Of a stretch of 64,000 bases of DNA, positions 44,443 through 53,255 are shown in pieces. The stretch is taken from contig NZ_BNAY01000008.1 in NCBI RefSeq assembly GCF_014654365.1, forward strand, positions 372,001-436,000, given 5' to 3'. This DNA comes from Amycolatopsis oliviviridis (GTDB lineage Bacteria > Actinomycetota > Actinomycetes > Mycobacteriales > Pseudonocardiaceae). How positions within the stretch are numbered: the stretch's first letter is position 1; the number at the start of each line of letters is the position of its first letter. The notes under the pieces are model-generated. The model was given only the letters and a program-made list of their open reading frames with translations, was not told the origin of the DNA and ran no database searches. Position numbers and translations under genes: made by a program.

Positions 44443-45270
44443 GTGACGAAAACAGTTGTCACGTTGGACACGAACGCGAGGGGAAGCGTGCCGGGAGCGC
44501 AAGCGGAAGAGCGGACGCCGGAGCTCGAAGCGTTCATGGACGAGCTGCGGAAGCTCCGGACGCGGGCCGGGGAGCCCTCCTTTCGGAAGATGGCCGCGAA
44601 GTCCGGCGCGGTGTCGCACGCGACCCTGCATCTCACCGTCACCGGGCGTCGGCTCCAGCCCTGGGAGACCGTCCGGGAGTTCGTCCGCGCCTGCGACGGT
44701 GACGAGGAGGAGTGGCACGCCCGATGGCAGGGCGTCCAGCTCGTGCTCTCCGCCGACCGCGAACCGGATCCCGCGCCAGACCCCGCGCCGGCCCGGTCAC
44801 AGTGGCGGTCCAAACGGGTCCTGGTGCCGCTGGCCCTCGTCGTCGCCGCCGCGATCGCCGCCGTCGTGGTCGTCCTGCTGCCGGGTGGCGAGAACGCGCC
44901 CGAACCGCCGCATCCCGGCGATGCGAGCAAGTTCGTCGCCGACGTGACCATTCCCGACGACACCGTCGTCAAACCGGGCACGCAGTTCGTGAAGGTGTGG
45001 GAGCTGAAGAACACCGGCACCGTCGAATGGAAGAAGCGGTACCTGCGCCGCACCGACCTCCCGGTCGCGCCCGGCGCCTGCCGCACCCCGGACCGGATCC
45101 CGGTCAACGACACCGCGCCGCAGGGGAACGTGCAGGTGACGGTCACCGTGGGCACCCCGCCGACCGCCCCGGCCGACTGCAAGGTGTTCTGGAAGATGGT
45201 CGACGAACAGGACCGGGAACTGTTCCCCGGCAACCGGCCGATCTACTTCTCCGTACTCGTGCGCCCCTGA
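44443..45270 (+). CDS. XRE-type HTH protein with TM anchor and NBR1-like Ig domain
   Basis: A 275-aa protein with a cytoplasmic XRE-like helix-turn-helix (ELRKLRTRAGEPSFRKMAAKSGAVSHATLHLTV, ~34-66). A Pro-rich linker and one TM helix (VLVPLALVVAAAIAAVVVVLLPG, ~125-147) lead to an extracytoplasmic NBR1-type Ig-like domain (VTIPDDTVVKPGTQFVKVWELKNTGTVEWKKRYL, ending in FPGNRPIYFSV). The layout couples an external Ig domain to an internal DNA-binding domain. The GTG start is preceded by a -10-like TATAGT. It may be a one-component membrane sensor; no target is known. Confidence 0.8.
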   Translation: MTKTVVTLDTNARGSVPGAQAEERTPELEAFMDELRKLRTRAGEPSFRKMAAKSGAVSHATLHLTVTGRRLQPWETVREFVRACDGDEEEWHARWQGVQLVLSADREPDPAPDPAPARSQWRSKRVLVPLALVVAAAIAAVVVVLLPGGENAPEPPHPGDASKFVADVTIPDDTVVKPGTQFVKVWELKNTGTVEWKKRYLRRTDLPVAPGACRTPDRIPVNDTAPQGNVQVTVTVGTPPTAPADCKVFWKMVDEQDRELFPGNRPIYFSVLVRP

Positions 45271-45385
45271 GCCGAATCACCGGAAAACACCTCGTTCGGC
45301 CGGAAAAGTACGCTAGCCGCCTGATTCCCGGCTGCCTACGCTGAATTCCGCGCACGGAAATCACAAAATTCCTCGGGAGTCTCCC

Positions 45386-45955
45386 ATGAGAACAACGAGA
45401 ATCGTGTTCTGCGCCTTATTCGCCCTCGGCGCCGCGTGCCTTTCCCCCGCGGCCTCGGCGGCCCCGAACGCGTTCGCCCTGTCCAGTACCGCTTTCGCCA
45501 ACGGCGGTCTCATGCCCAAGGTCCACGAATGCACCAGCGGCGGCGGGCAGGACCCGGCCAAGAGGAACGAGTCGCCGCCGCTGGCCTGGTCGGGCGGTCC
45601 CGCCGCGGCCAAGAGCTACGCCATCGTCATGCGCGACCTCGACAACAACAACCTCATCCACTGGGTCATCTACGACATCCCGGCGGCAACGGCCTCGCTC
45701 CCCCAGAACGTCCAGCACGTCTACCAGCCGCCCGTTCCCGCCGGCTCCCGGCAGATCTACTACCGCGGGAGCGCGAGCCTTTACGGCTACCAGGGACCGT
45801 GCTCACCCTCGACGGTGAACACCTACGAGTTCGTCGTGCACGCCCTCAACCGGGCGTCGCTCACGAATCTGAACTCCAGCTCGTCGACGCAGACCGCCGC
45901 CAGGGCGATCACCGCGGCGTCGATCGGCACGGCGAGGATCACCGGCGAATCGTAG
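45386..45955 (+). CDS. Secreted YbhB/YbcL-type PEBP-like protein
   Basis: A 189-aa exported protein. The signal peptide (RTTRIVFCALFALGAACLSP) is cleaved near ASAAPNA. The PEBP fold is shown by PPLAWSGGPAAAKSYAIVMRDLD (~61) and HWVIYDIPA (~91), with GYQGPCSP and YEFVVHAL near the C-terminus. Two Cys (~46, ~133) may form a disulfide. The ligand is unknown. It has a GGGAG ribosome binding site. Confidence 0.88.
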   Translation: MRTTRIVFCALFALGAACLSPAASAAPNAFALSSTAFANGGLMPKVHECTSGGGQDPAKRNESPPLAWSGGPAAAKSYAIVMRDLDNNNLIHWVIYDIPAATASLPQNVQHVYQPPVPAGSRQIYYRGSASLYGYQGPCSPSTVNTYEFVVHALNRASLTNLNSSSSTQTAARAITAASIGTARITGES

Positions 45956-46038
45956 CTCGGTGACACCGCCGGGATACGCAGAGCCAACCGGCGTCCGCCC
46001 CGGTGGGCCCGCTGATCACCCGTGGCAAAATCGGCCCA

Positions 46039-49000
46039 ATGCAGATCGGGATGCTGGGCTCCTTCGAGGTTCGCACGGATGACGGCGGGCTCGCCGACGT
46101 CCCGGGCGCCCGGCTGCGAGGGCTGCTGATCGCCCTCGCGCTCGAACCGGGCCGGGTGGTCCCGAAAGCGACGCTCGTCGACTGGATCTGGGGCGAACAG
46201 CCGCCCGCCGACGCGACGAACGCCTTGCAGCGCTTGGTTTCCCGGCTGCGGAAGGTACTGCCGGAAGGGGTCGTCGAGGGCCAGCCGGACGGCTACCGGC
46301 TGAAAGTGGCGCCCGAAGACGTCGACGCCGTGCGGTTCGAACGCCTCGTCGGCCAGGCCCGCGGCGACGAGGAGCCGAGGCGGCTGCGTGAGGCCCTCGC
46401 CCTGTGGCGCGGTGGGGCCATGCAGGACGTCGGCCTGCAGGACAGCGAGGCGTTCGACGCCGCGGTCACCCGGCTCGAAGGGCTCCGCCTGACGGCGCTG
46501 GAGGACCGGTTCGACGCGGAGATCGACCTCGGTCACGGCGCGAAACTGGTCACCGAACTGACCGACCTGGCGGCCGCGCATCCCTTGCGCGAGCGGATCG
46601 TCGCCGCGCTGATGCGGGCCCTCGCGGCGACGGGCCGCGACACCGAAGCTCTGCTCGTGTACCAGCGCACGCGGGAAGCCCTCGCCGACGCGCTGGGCGT
46701 CGACCCTTCGCCGGAACTGTCCGCGGTGCACGTCGCGCTGCTGCGCGGCGAGCTGGGACGGCGGGAGGAGAACCGCAAGACCAACGTGCGCGCCGAGCTG
46801 ACCAGTTTCGTCGGCAAGGACGCGGACGTCGCCAAGGTCCGCGACCTCGTCGCCGTGCACCGGCTCACCACCCTGATCGGTCCCGGCGGTTCGGGAAAGA
46901 CCAGGCTGGCTACGGAAACCGCGCGCACCCTGCTCGGTGACCTGCCGGACGGCGCGTGGCTGGTGGAACTCGCGGCCATCGGCCCGGACGGCGATGTCGC
47001 CCAGGCGACGCTCGCGGGCCTCGGGCTGCGGGACGCGCTGCTCGGCGACTCATCGAACGCCGAACCCGCCGACCGGATCATCGCCGCGATCCGCGATCGC
47101 GAAGTCCTGCTGATCCTCGACAACTGCGAGCACGTGATCGAGGCGGCCGCGGCGTTCGCGCATCGAGTCCTCGGGGAATGCCGCCGTCTGCGGATCCTGG
47201 CCACGAGCCGGGAACCGCTCGGCATCACCGGCGAGGCGTTGTGGCAGGTCGTGCCGCTGGCCCTGCCGGACCCGCACGCCGCGCCCGGCGAGGTCGAGTC
47301 CTCCCCCGCCGTCCGGCTGCTGCGGGACCGGGCGAGCGCGGTACGCAAGGATTTCGTGGCCGACGAGGTCACCCTCGCCACGATGGCGCGGGTCTGCCGG
47401 GTGCTGGACGGGATGCCGCTGGCGATCGAACTCGCCGCGGCCCGGCTGCGCACGATGTCCATCGACCAGCTCGCCAACCGGCTCGACGACCGGTTCCGCC
47501 TGCTGACCGGCGGCAGCCGGACCGCGCTGCCCCGGCACCGGACGTTGCGCGCCATGGTCGACTGGAGCTGGGAGCTGCTGAGCGACGCCGAGCGGACGGT
47601 CCTGTGCCGGCTCTCGGTGTTCTCGGGCGGGGCGAGCCTGGAAGCGGCCGAGCACGTCTGCGTGAGTGAAGCCGTCGAGCAGTACGAAGTGCTCGAACTG
47701 CTCACCGCGCTGACCGAGAAGTCGCTGCTGGTCGCCGCGGGCGACGAAGCGCCGCGCTACCGGATGCTCGGCACGATCAAGGAGTACGCCGAACTCCGGC
47801 TCGCCGAGGCGGGGGAATCGGCGCTGGCCCGCGACGCGCATCTCGCCTACTTCATCGAGCTCGCCGAGGCCGCGGAGCCGATGCTCCGCGAGGCCGAGCA
47901 ACTGGACTGGCTCGCCAAGCTCAACGCCGACCACGACAACATCACGTCCGCGATGCGCCGCGCGCTCGCGGCGGGCGAGGCACCGGCGGCGATGCGGCTC
48001 GCGGCGGCCTGCGGCTGGTACTGGTGGCTCAGCGGGCACCGCACGGAAGGCATGGAACTGGTCAGCGCGGCCGTCGAAGTCCCCGGTGAGACGCCGGACG
48101 AGGTCACGGCCGTGGTGTACGGACTCGTCTCGCTGTTCGTCAGCTCCGGTTTCGCCGACGAGAACACCGCGGCGAAGTGGATCCACGAGTCGTACCGGCT
48201 CAGCCAAAGCGGCGCGAAACACCACCCGCTGTTCGGACTCGTCGGTGCGCTGCAACGCATGCTGACCGGAGCGGAACCGGCGGCCGCGTGGGAACCGGTG
48301 CTGGAGGACGAGAATCCCTGGGTACGCGCACTGGCCAGGCTGCATCTCGGCAAGCTCCGGATCACGCTGGGACAGCCCGGCCCGGAGGCGGAGGCGTACC
48401 TCGAACAGTCACTCACCGAGTTCCGCGCCCTCGGCGAACGATTCGGGATCTCGTTCGCCCTGACCGAACTGGCGGACCGGATCGCCACCCGCGGCGAGTT
48501 CGCGACCGCGTGCGAGTACTACGGACAGGCGATCACGGTGGTGACCGAGGTCGGTTCCGTCGAGGACCTCATCCGGCTGCAGTCGCGGCAGGCCCAGCTG
48601 TACTGGCTGATGGGCGACGAGGAAGCCAGCGCGGCCGCCGCGATCGAAGCGCGGCGGCGCGCCGAACAGGTCACGTGGCCGGGCGCGCTGGGCATGCTGG
48701 CCCTCGCCCGCGCGGAACTCGCGCACTGGCGCGGTGAGACCGAAGAAGCCGCACGGGAGCTCGACATCGCGCTGGCCGTGATGGGCAACGAAGCGGATCT
48801 GGGACACGTCCGTGCCATCGCCCACGACCTGCAAGGCTATTTCGCGGACGACCTCGGCGAAGCGAGGGAACACCGGAAAGCGGCCTGGGAGGCGGCGAGC
48901 GAGGTGCGGCACGTGCCCGTGATCGCCCACATGATCGTCGGGATCGCGGACTACGCCCTGCGCCGCGACGATCCGGAGCAGGCCGCGCGGCTGCTCGCGG

Positions 49001-49164
49001 CGGCCGACGAGCTGCGCGGGCTGCCGGACCGGTCGCGTCCCGACGTGGCGCGGATCGAGGAGACAGTGCTGCGCCGCCTCGGCGAAACGAAGTTCGCGGA
49101 GGCGGCGCGAGAGGGCACCACTGCGGATTGGACCGAGCTGGTCGAGGTCACGCTCGCTTCTTGA
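46039..49164 (+). CDS. SARP-LAL fusion regulator (BTAD + NB-ARC-like ATPase + TPR)
   Basis: A 1041-aa large SARP-type activator. The OmpR-like winged helix is at ~1-85 (GMLGSFEVRTDDGGLADVPGARLRGLL, NALQRLVSRLRKVLP). A BTAD domain (~92-240) follows, then an ATPase with P-loop LIGPGGSGKTRLA (~281) and a Walker B-like LLILDNCEHVIEAAAAF, then long TPR-like repeats to the C-terminus. The ATG at 46039 gives the canonical MQIGMLGSFEVR start; a GTG at 46003 is possible. It overlaps the convergent permease end by 17 bp. SARPs bind heptamer repeats at 11-bp phase, and such an array lies at 50895-50957. Confidence 0.9.
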   Translation: MQIGMLGSFEVRTDDGGLADVPGARLRGLLIALALEPGRVVPKATLVDWIWGEQPPADATNALQRLVSRLRKVLPEGVVEGQPDGYRLKVAPEDVDAVRFERLVGQARGDEEPRRLREALALWRGGAMQDVGLQDSEAFDAAVTRLEGLRLTALEDRFDAEIDLGHGAKLVTELTDLAAAHPLRERIVAALMRALAATGRDTEALLVYQRTREALADALGVDPSPELSAVHVALLRGELGRREENRKTNVRAELTSFVGKDADVAKVRDLVAVHRLTTLIGPGGSGKTRLATETARTLLGDLPDGAWLVELAAIGPDGDVAQATLAGLGLRDALLGDSSNAEPADRIIAAIRDREVLLILDNCEHVIEAAAAFAHRVLGECRRLRILATSREPLGITGEALWQVVPLALPDPHAAPGEVESSPAVRLLRDRASAVRKDFVADEVTLATMARVCRVLDGMPLAIELAAARLRTMSIDQLANRLDDRFRLLTGGSRTALPRHRTLRAMVDWSWELLSDAERTVLCRLSVFSGGASLEAAEHVCVSEAVEQYEVLELLTALTEKSLLVAAGDEAPRYRMLGTIKEYAELRLAEAGESALARDAHLAYFIELAEAAEPMLREAEQLDWLAKLNADHDNITSAMRRALAAGEAPAAMRLAAACGWYWWLSGHRTEGMELVSAAVEVPGETPDEVTAVVYGLVSLFVSSGFADENTAAKWIHESYRLSQSGAKHHPLFGLVGALQRMLTGAEPAAAWEPVLEDENPWVRALARLHLGKLRITLGQPGPEAEAYLEQSLTEFRALGERFGISFALTELADRIATRGEFATACEYYGQAITVVTEVGSVEDLIRLQSRQAQLYWLMGDEEASAAAAIEARRRAEQVTWPGALGMLALARAELAHWRGETEEAARELDIALAVMGNEADLGHVRAIAHDLQGYFADDLGEAREHRKAAWEAASEVRHVPVIAHMIVGIADYALRRDDPEQAARLLAAADELRGLPDRSRPDVARIEETVLRRLGETKFAEAAREGTTADWTELVEVTLAS

Positions 49165-49939
49165 ACGTCGAGGACGCCCACAGGTAGCCGACCAGCGCGA
49201 TCCCGGCGCACCAGCCGAGGGCGGGGAACACGTCGCTCGCGGCGGGCGCCCCGTTGAGAAGCCCGCGGAGGGTCTCGATGATCGGGGTAAAAGGCTGGTA
49301 CTCCGCGAATTCCCGGAGTCCGGGGCCCATCTTCTCGGCGGGCACGATCGCGCTGCTGAAGAACGGCAGCATGACCAGCGGCACGGAGGCCATGCCCGCG
49401 GTCTCCGGGGACTTCGCCGCCAGGCCGAGCGCGATCGTGAGCCAGCCCGCCGCGAACCCGAGCAGGACGACCATCCCGACGACGCCGAGCCAGTCGAGGA
49501 AACCCGCCGACGGTGAGAAACCCAGCAGGAAGGCCACCCCGGTGAGCGCCGCGATGGCGATCAGGTTGGTCAGCAGGCTGGTGACGACGTGCCCGGTCAG
49601 CACCGCGCCGCGGGAGACGTCCATGACCTTGAAACGGTTGATGATGCCCTTCGTCATGTCGGAGTTCACCGCGGTCGCGGTGGCCCCGAGGCCGTAGCAG
49701 ACGGCGAGCAGCATCAGGCCCGGCGTCGCGTAGTCGATGTAGTCGACGCCGACGCTGAACGCGTCGCCGAACACGTAGACGAACATCAGCATCATCACGA
49801 CCGGCATCAGGATCGCGTTGAACACCGAGGTCGGGTTGCGGGTCAGGTGCTTGAAGTTGCGGCGCAGCATCACCAGCGAAGGCGACTTGGCGCTCATGGT
49901 GGCGGCAGGGGTCTGGGTGGTCATGGTCCGGGTAGTCAC
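49148..49939 (-). CDS. DrrB-like ABC-2 permease
   Basis: A 263-aa ABC-2 type membrane subunit with six TM helices, e.g. FNAILMPVVMMLMFVYVFG, LLAVCYGLGATATAV, LGVVGMVVLLGFAAGWLTIAL. The segment GIINRFKVMDVSRGAVLTGHV and the C-terminal EYQPFTPIIETLRGLLNG are typical of the daunorubicin-resistance DrrB family. It pairs with the upstream ATPase (GTGA overlap) to export a drug or lipid. The GTG start is taken; an ATG five codons later is possible. Confidence 0.9.
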   Translation of the reverse strand: MTTRTMTTQTPAATMSAKSPSLVMLRRNFKHLTRNPTSVFNAILMPVVMMLMFVYVFGDAFSVGVDYIDYATPGLMLLAVCYGLGATATAVNSDMTKGIINRFKVMDVSRGAVLTGHVVTSLLTNLIAIAALTGVAFLLGFSPSAGFLDWLGVVGMVVLLGFAAGWLTIALGLAAKSPETAGMASVPLVMLPFFSSAIVPAEKMGPGLREFAEYQPFTPIIETLRGLLNGAPAASDVFPALGWCAGIALVGYLWASSTFKKRA

Positions 49940-50871
49940 TTCACTGCCTCCGTGTCGCGGCCCGTCAGGGCGAGGAAAACGTCATCGAGATCAGGGGTGT
50001 GGACGGAGAACTCTTCGGCGGCGAGCGAGTGCCCGTCGAGCCGGTCGAGCAGCTCCCGCAGGGATTTCGTCCCGCCGTCACTGGGGACCCGCAGGGCCAG
50101 CGCCTCGTCGTCCCGGGTGGCACCGCGGAAGATCGCCGCCGCCGCGTCGAGTTCGGTGACGCTGGTGAACCGGAGCCGGACGTGCGTGCCGGGCATCCGG
50201 CGCTTGAGTTCGTCGGGGGTTCCGGTGGCGACCAGCTGTCCCTGGTCGAGGACCGCGATCCGGTCGGCGAGCTGGTCGGCTTCCTCGAGGTACTGGGTGG
50301 TGAGGAAGATGGTCACGCCATCCGCGACCAGGTCGCGGATGATGGACCACATCGTGCGACGGCTGCGCGGGTCCAGTCCGGTGGTCGGCTCGTCGAGGAA
50401 GATGATCCGCGGATCGCCGACGAGCGTCATCGCCAGATCCAGCTTCCGGCGCATGCCGCCGGAGTAGGTCGAGGCCGGCTTCTTCGCCGATTCCACCAGG
50501 TCGAAGCGCTCCAGCAGGTCGGACACGACCCGCTTGCCCCCGGCGGCGCGCCGGTTGAGATCCACCATCAGCTGGAGGTTCTCCTGCCCGGTCAGCAGTT
50601 CGTCCACCGCCGCGAACTGGCCGGTGACGCCGATGGCCGCGCGGATCGCCTTGGCCTCGGTCGCGAGATCGTGCCCCGCGACCCTGGCCGTGCCGCCGTC
50701 GGCCTTCATCAAGGTGGTCAGCAGGTTCACCGTGGTCGTCTTGCCCGCCCCGTTCGGGCCGAGCAGGGAGAAGATGGTGCCCGCGGGGACATCCAGGTCG
50801 ATGCCGTCGAGCACGACCTTCTCGCCGAAGGTCTTTCGCAGTCCGGAGACCGCAATCGCTGTGTCGTTCAT
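49936..50871 (-). CDS. DrrA-like ABC ATPase
   Basis: A 311-aa ATP-binding subunit. Walker A is LLGPNGAGKTT (~39), the signature is YSGGMRRKLDLAM (~136), Walker B is RIIFLDEPTTGLD (~156) and the H-loop lies in FLTTQYLEEAD. The C-terminal ~90 residues contain the DrrA family extension (GTPDELKRRMPG... and LDDVFLALTGRDTE). The ATG at 50871 is chosen over a farther start because the upstream residues fall in the heptamer-repeat control region. It is translationally coupled to the permease. Confidence 0.92.
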   Translation of the reverse strand: MNDTAIAVSGLRKTFGEKVVLDGIDLDVPAGTIFSLLGPNGAGKTTTVNLLTTLMKADGGTARVAGHDLATEAKAIRAAIGVTGQFAAVDELLTGQENLQLMVDLNRRAAGGKRVVSDLLERFDLVESAKKPASTYSGGMRRKLDLAMTLVGDPRIIFLDEPTTGLDPRSRRTMWSIIRDLVADGVTIFLTTQYLEEADQLADRIAVLDQGQLVATGTPDELKRRMPGTHVRLRFTSVTELDAAAAIFRGATRDDEALALRVPSDGGTKSLRELLDRLDGHSLAAEEFSVHTPDLDDVFLALTGRDTEAVK

Positions 50872-50894
50872 GGGAGCCACTTTGGGCGGCCCGC

Positions 50895-50957
50895 CTGACA
50901 CGCCTCCGCCACCGCCCTGACACGGGTGGTGTCAGCGCCGTGTCAGCCTCGTGTCAG
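50895..50957. promoter_or_regulatory. Candidate SARP operator: phased GTGTCAG/CTGACAC heptamers
   Basis: GTGTCAG occurs at 50929, 50940 and 50951, exactly 11 bp apart, on the plus strand towards the P450. Its complement CTGACAC occurs at 50895 and 50917, 22 bp apart, towards the drrA-like gene. The innermost pair forms a 7-5-7 palindrome. SARP activators characteristically bind heptamer direct repeats with 11- or 22-bp phase, and a SARP gene lies 1.7 kb away. Binding is inferred. Confidence 0.65.
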
Positions 50958-51004
50958 GCCCCGCGAAGAACGTGGTCGGCACAACCACCACGAAAGGCAA
51001 CCCG

Positions 51005-52213
51005 ATGACTGAGACGGTTCCCGTCCCGCAGGGCCTCCCGATGCAGCGCGACGCGGGTCCCTTCGCCCCGCCCAGCGAGATCACCCGGCTGCGCGCGGCC
51101 CGCCCGGTCAGTCCCCTGGTCTTCCCCGACGGTCACGAGGGCTGGCTGGTCACCGGCTACGACGAGGTCCGGCAGATGATGGCCGACACCCGGTTCAGCT
51201 CCCGCCAGGACATCGGCGTCCTGCACATGCCGTACGAGACGGGGATGCCCGCCCAGACCGAACCGTCCCCGCCGATGCCGGGCATGTTCGTCGCGATGGA
51301 CCCGCCGGATCACGGCCGGCTGCGGAAGCGGCTCACCGGCGCTTTCACGGTGAAGAGGATGAAGCAGCTCGAAGAGCACATCGTCGAGATCACCGAACAG
51401 CACCTGGACGCGATGGCGAAGCTCGTCCCGCCGGTCGACCTGGTCAAGGAGTTCGCGCTGCCGGTGCCGTCGCTGGTGATCTGCGAACTGCTCGGCGTCC
51501 CTTACGAGGACCGCGAGAACTTCCAGGCCAGCTCCGCCCAGCTCATGGTCCGGGACCAGACGCTGGAAGAGAAGATGGCCGCGTTCATCGGGATGAACAC
51601 CTTCCTCACCGAACTGGTGACGCGCAAACGCGAGACGCCCGGTGACGACATCCTGTCCGACCTGGGCCGCTACGACGACCTCACCATCGAGGAACTGGCG
51701 GGCGCGGCGTTCCTGCTGCTGCTCGCCGGGCACGAGACCACCGCGAACATGCTGGCGCTGGGCACTTTCGCGCTGCTGGAGCACCCCGCGCAGCTGGCCG
51801 AACTGCGGGCCGACGCGGAATTGCTGCCCGGTGCCGTCGAGGAACTCCTTCGCTATCTGTCCGTCGCCGACATCTTTTTCCGCTACGCCACGGAAGACCT
51901 GGAGCTCGGCGGCGAAACGATCCGCGCGGGCTCGACCGTCATCGTGTCGCTGCTGGCCGCCAACCGCGATCCGCGGCGCTTCGAGAACCCCGACACCCTG
52001 GACCTCCACCGCAACGCCCGCGGTCTCCTTTCCTTCGGGCACGGCATCCACCAGTGTCTCGGGCAGCAGCTGTCGCGGATCGAAATGCGCGCGGGTTTCG
52101 AGGGGTTGCTGCGCCGTTTCCCGACTCTCGCGCTCGCCGTCCCCGCGGACGAGGTCAAGCTCAAGACCGACATGAACATCTACGGCGTGCACGAACTGCC
52201 GGTCACCTGGTAA
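51005..52213 (+). CDS. Cytochrome P450
   Basis: A 402-aa bacterial class I P450. The I-helix is LLLLAGHETTANML (~239) and the K-helix E-x-x-R is in VEELLRYL. The heme loop FGHGIHQCLGQQLSR places the axial Cys at 351. It needs a ferredoxin and reductase from elsewhere; none is adjacent. The ATG at 51005 has an AAAGG site. It is divergent from the DrrAB exporter across the heptamer array and may oxidise the product of the nearby PKS or a detoxified drug. The substrate is unknown. Confidence 0.93.
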   Translation: MTETVPVPQGLPMQRDAGPFAPPSEITRLRAARPVSPLVFPDGHEGWLVTGYDEVRQMMADTRFSSRQDIGVLHMPYETGMPAQTEPSPPMPGMFVAMDPPDHGRLRKRLTGAFTVKRMKQLEEHIVEITEQHLDAMAKLVPPVDLVKEFALPVPSLVICELLGVPYEDRENFQASSAQLMVRDQTLEEKMAAFIGMNTFLTELVTRKRETPGDDILSDLGRYDDLTIEELAGAAFLLLLAGHETTANMLALGTFALLEHPAQLAELRADAELLPGAVEELLRYLSVADIFFRYATEDLELGGETIRAGSTVIVSLLAANRDPRRFENPDTLDLHRNARGLLSFGHGIHQCLGQQLSRIEMRAGFEGLLRRFPTLALAVPADEVKLKTDMNIYGVHELPVTW

Positions 52214-52283
52214 ACGCTCGTCGCATTCAGTCGACCAAATGCGGGTGTCGGGTCCCGGCGCTCTGTGCCCTCGCTCGCCTGAG

Positions 52284-52338
52284 GTACATGAAGGCCCCCT
52301 TCCTTGCGATAGGCGCAAGGAAGGGGGCCTTCATGTAC
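52284..52338. terminator. 25-bp palindrome between convergent genes, GAAGGCCCCCTTC class
   Basis: Perfect 25-nt arms (outer GTACATGAAGGCCCCC) surround a 5-nt loop, between the P450 stop and the end of the minus-strand glycine-rich gene. It would terminate both. Confidence 0.8.
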
Positions 52339-52352
52339 TTACGACCTCCGGA

Positions 52353-53105
52353 TCACTTCTTCAGCCACTCCAACAGTTTGACCGTTCCGTCCCCCTTCGC
52401 ACCGGTCTTGTGGATCTTCGGTTCACGGGAACCCTCGACGTAGTAGGAGGCCCCGGCGCCACCGCCGCCGCCCGCCGAGTCGTTGGTGCCCGACTCGCCA
52501 CCACCGCCTCCGCCGCCACCCTTCAGCGCGTATCCCGCGCCGCCGCCACCGCCACCACCGGCAGTCGACGCGCCAGGCGCGCCTTGGCCGTTGTCGCCCT
52601 TCGACGTCTTCGCGGTACCACCGCCTCCGCCGTCGCCGCCCACGCCGAGCGACCCGCGCTCACCGCTGTCGCCCTTGTGCGGCTTCTCGTCACCCGCACC
52701 GCCGTCACCGCCGCGGGCCACCAGCGAGCCACCGCCGGCGCCGCCTCCCCCGGCCGCGACGATCAACGGCACGTCGCCGCGGCAGACCGCGCTCGACCCG
52801 CCACCGCCTCCGCCGTTGCGGCCGGAATCGGATTCCCCGGACCCGCCTCTGCCACCGGTGGTGAACCCGGAACCGCCGGATCTGCCTGCCTGTTTACCGA
52901 CATGGATTTTGAGTGTTTCCCCGCCTTTGACCGGCACCGTTGCCTCGACCTCGGCACCGTGGCCCGGGCCGCCGGAATCCGCGTTACCGTGCCCTCCCTG
53001 TCCTCCTCGCAGGGAGAAGCGGCCCCACTTCGCGTCGGCGGGGACTTGGATTTTCTGTTCGCCCTCAACGGCTTCGAAGGCGTCGGTGGTCACGGTCTCG
53101 GTCAT
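52353..53105 (-). CDS. Glycine-rich low-complexity protein
   Basis: A 250-aa protein with a short structured start (TETVTTDAFEAVEGEQKIQVPADAKW) and a Gly-rich repetitive body (GGGGGG tracts interrupted by short polar blocks), ending in ASYYVEGSREPKIHKTGAKG. No signal peptide or sorting signal is seen. The opening strand pattern and Gly-rich body resemble glycine-rich cell-surface or cuticle-like domains. The ATG has a strong GGAGG site. It is divergent from the PKS gene, with a 150-bp spacer. Confidence 0.75.
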   Translation of the reverse strand: MTETVTTDAFEAVEGEQKIQVPADAKWGRFSLRGGQGGHGNADSGGPGHGAEVEATVPVKGGETLKIHVGKQAGRSGGSGFTTGGRGGSGESDSGRNGGGGGGSSAVCRGDVPLIVAAGGGGAGGGSLVARGGDGGAGDEKPHKGDSGERGSLGVGGDGGGGGTAKTSKGDNGQGAPGASTAGGGGGGGAGYALKGGGGGGGGESGTNDSAGGGGGAGASYYVEGSREPKIHKTGAKGDGTVKLLEWLKK

Positions 53106-53235
53106 GATTCCTCCTGGGTTCGCTGCCGGAGATCCCAGTCTGGAATGCGCGATCCGTCTGCGGACAGTGCACGATCGGGCACGAAAAGACTTCGCTGCGT
53201 TTTCGGCCGTGTCCATTTGTACCAGCGTGGAGCAA

Positions 53236-53255
53236 CCCGGTTATACCTTCGTGTA
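53236..53255 (+). promoter_or_regulatory. Promoter -10 element for a near-leaderless PKS mRNA
   Basis: TATACC at 53242-53247 lies only 8 bp before the ATG of the PKS gene, and no Shine-Dalgarno sequence is visible. Transcription would start within a few bases of the ATG, so translation is probably leaderless. Confidence 0.4.

Noticed and set aside
52353..53105. Gly-rich tracts as a short tandem DNA repeat or CRISPR-like array
   Set aside because: The repetition is at the amino-acid level (GGC/GGT codons) within one frame. There are no regular repeat-spacer units.
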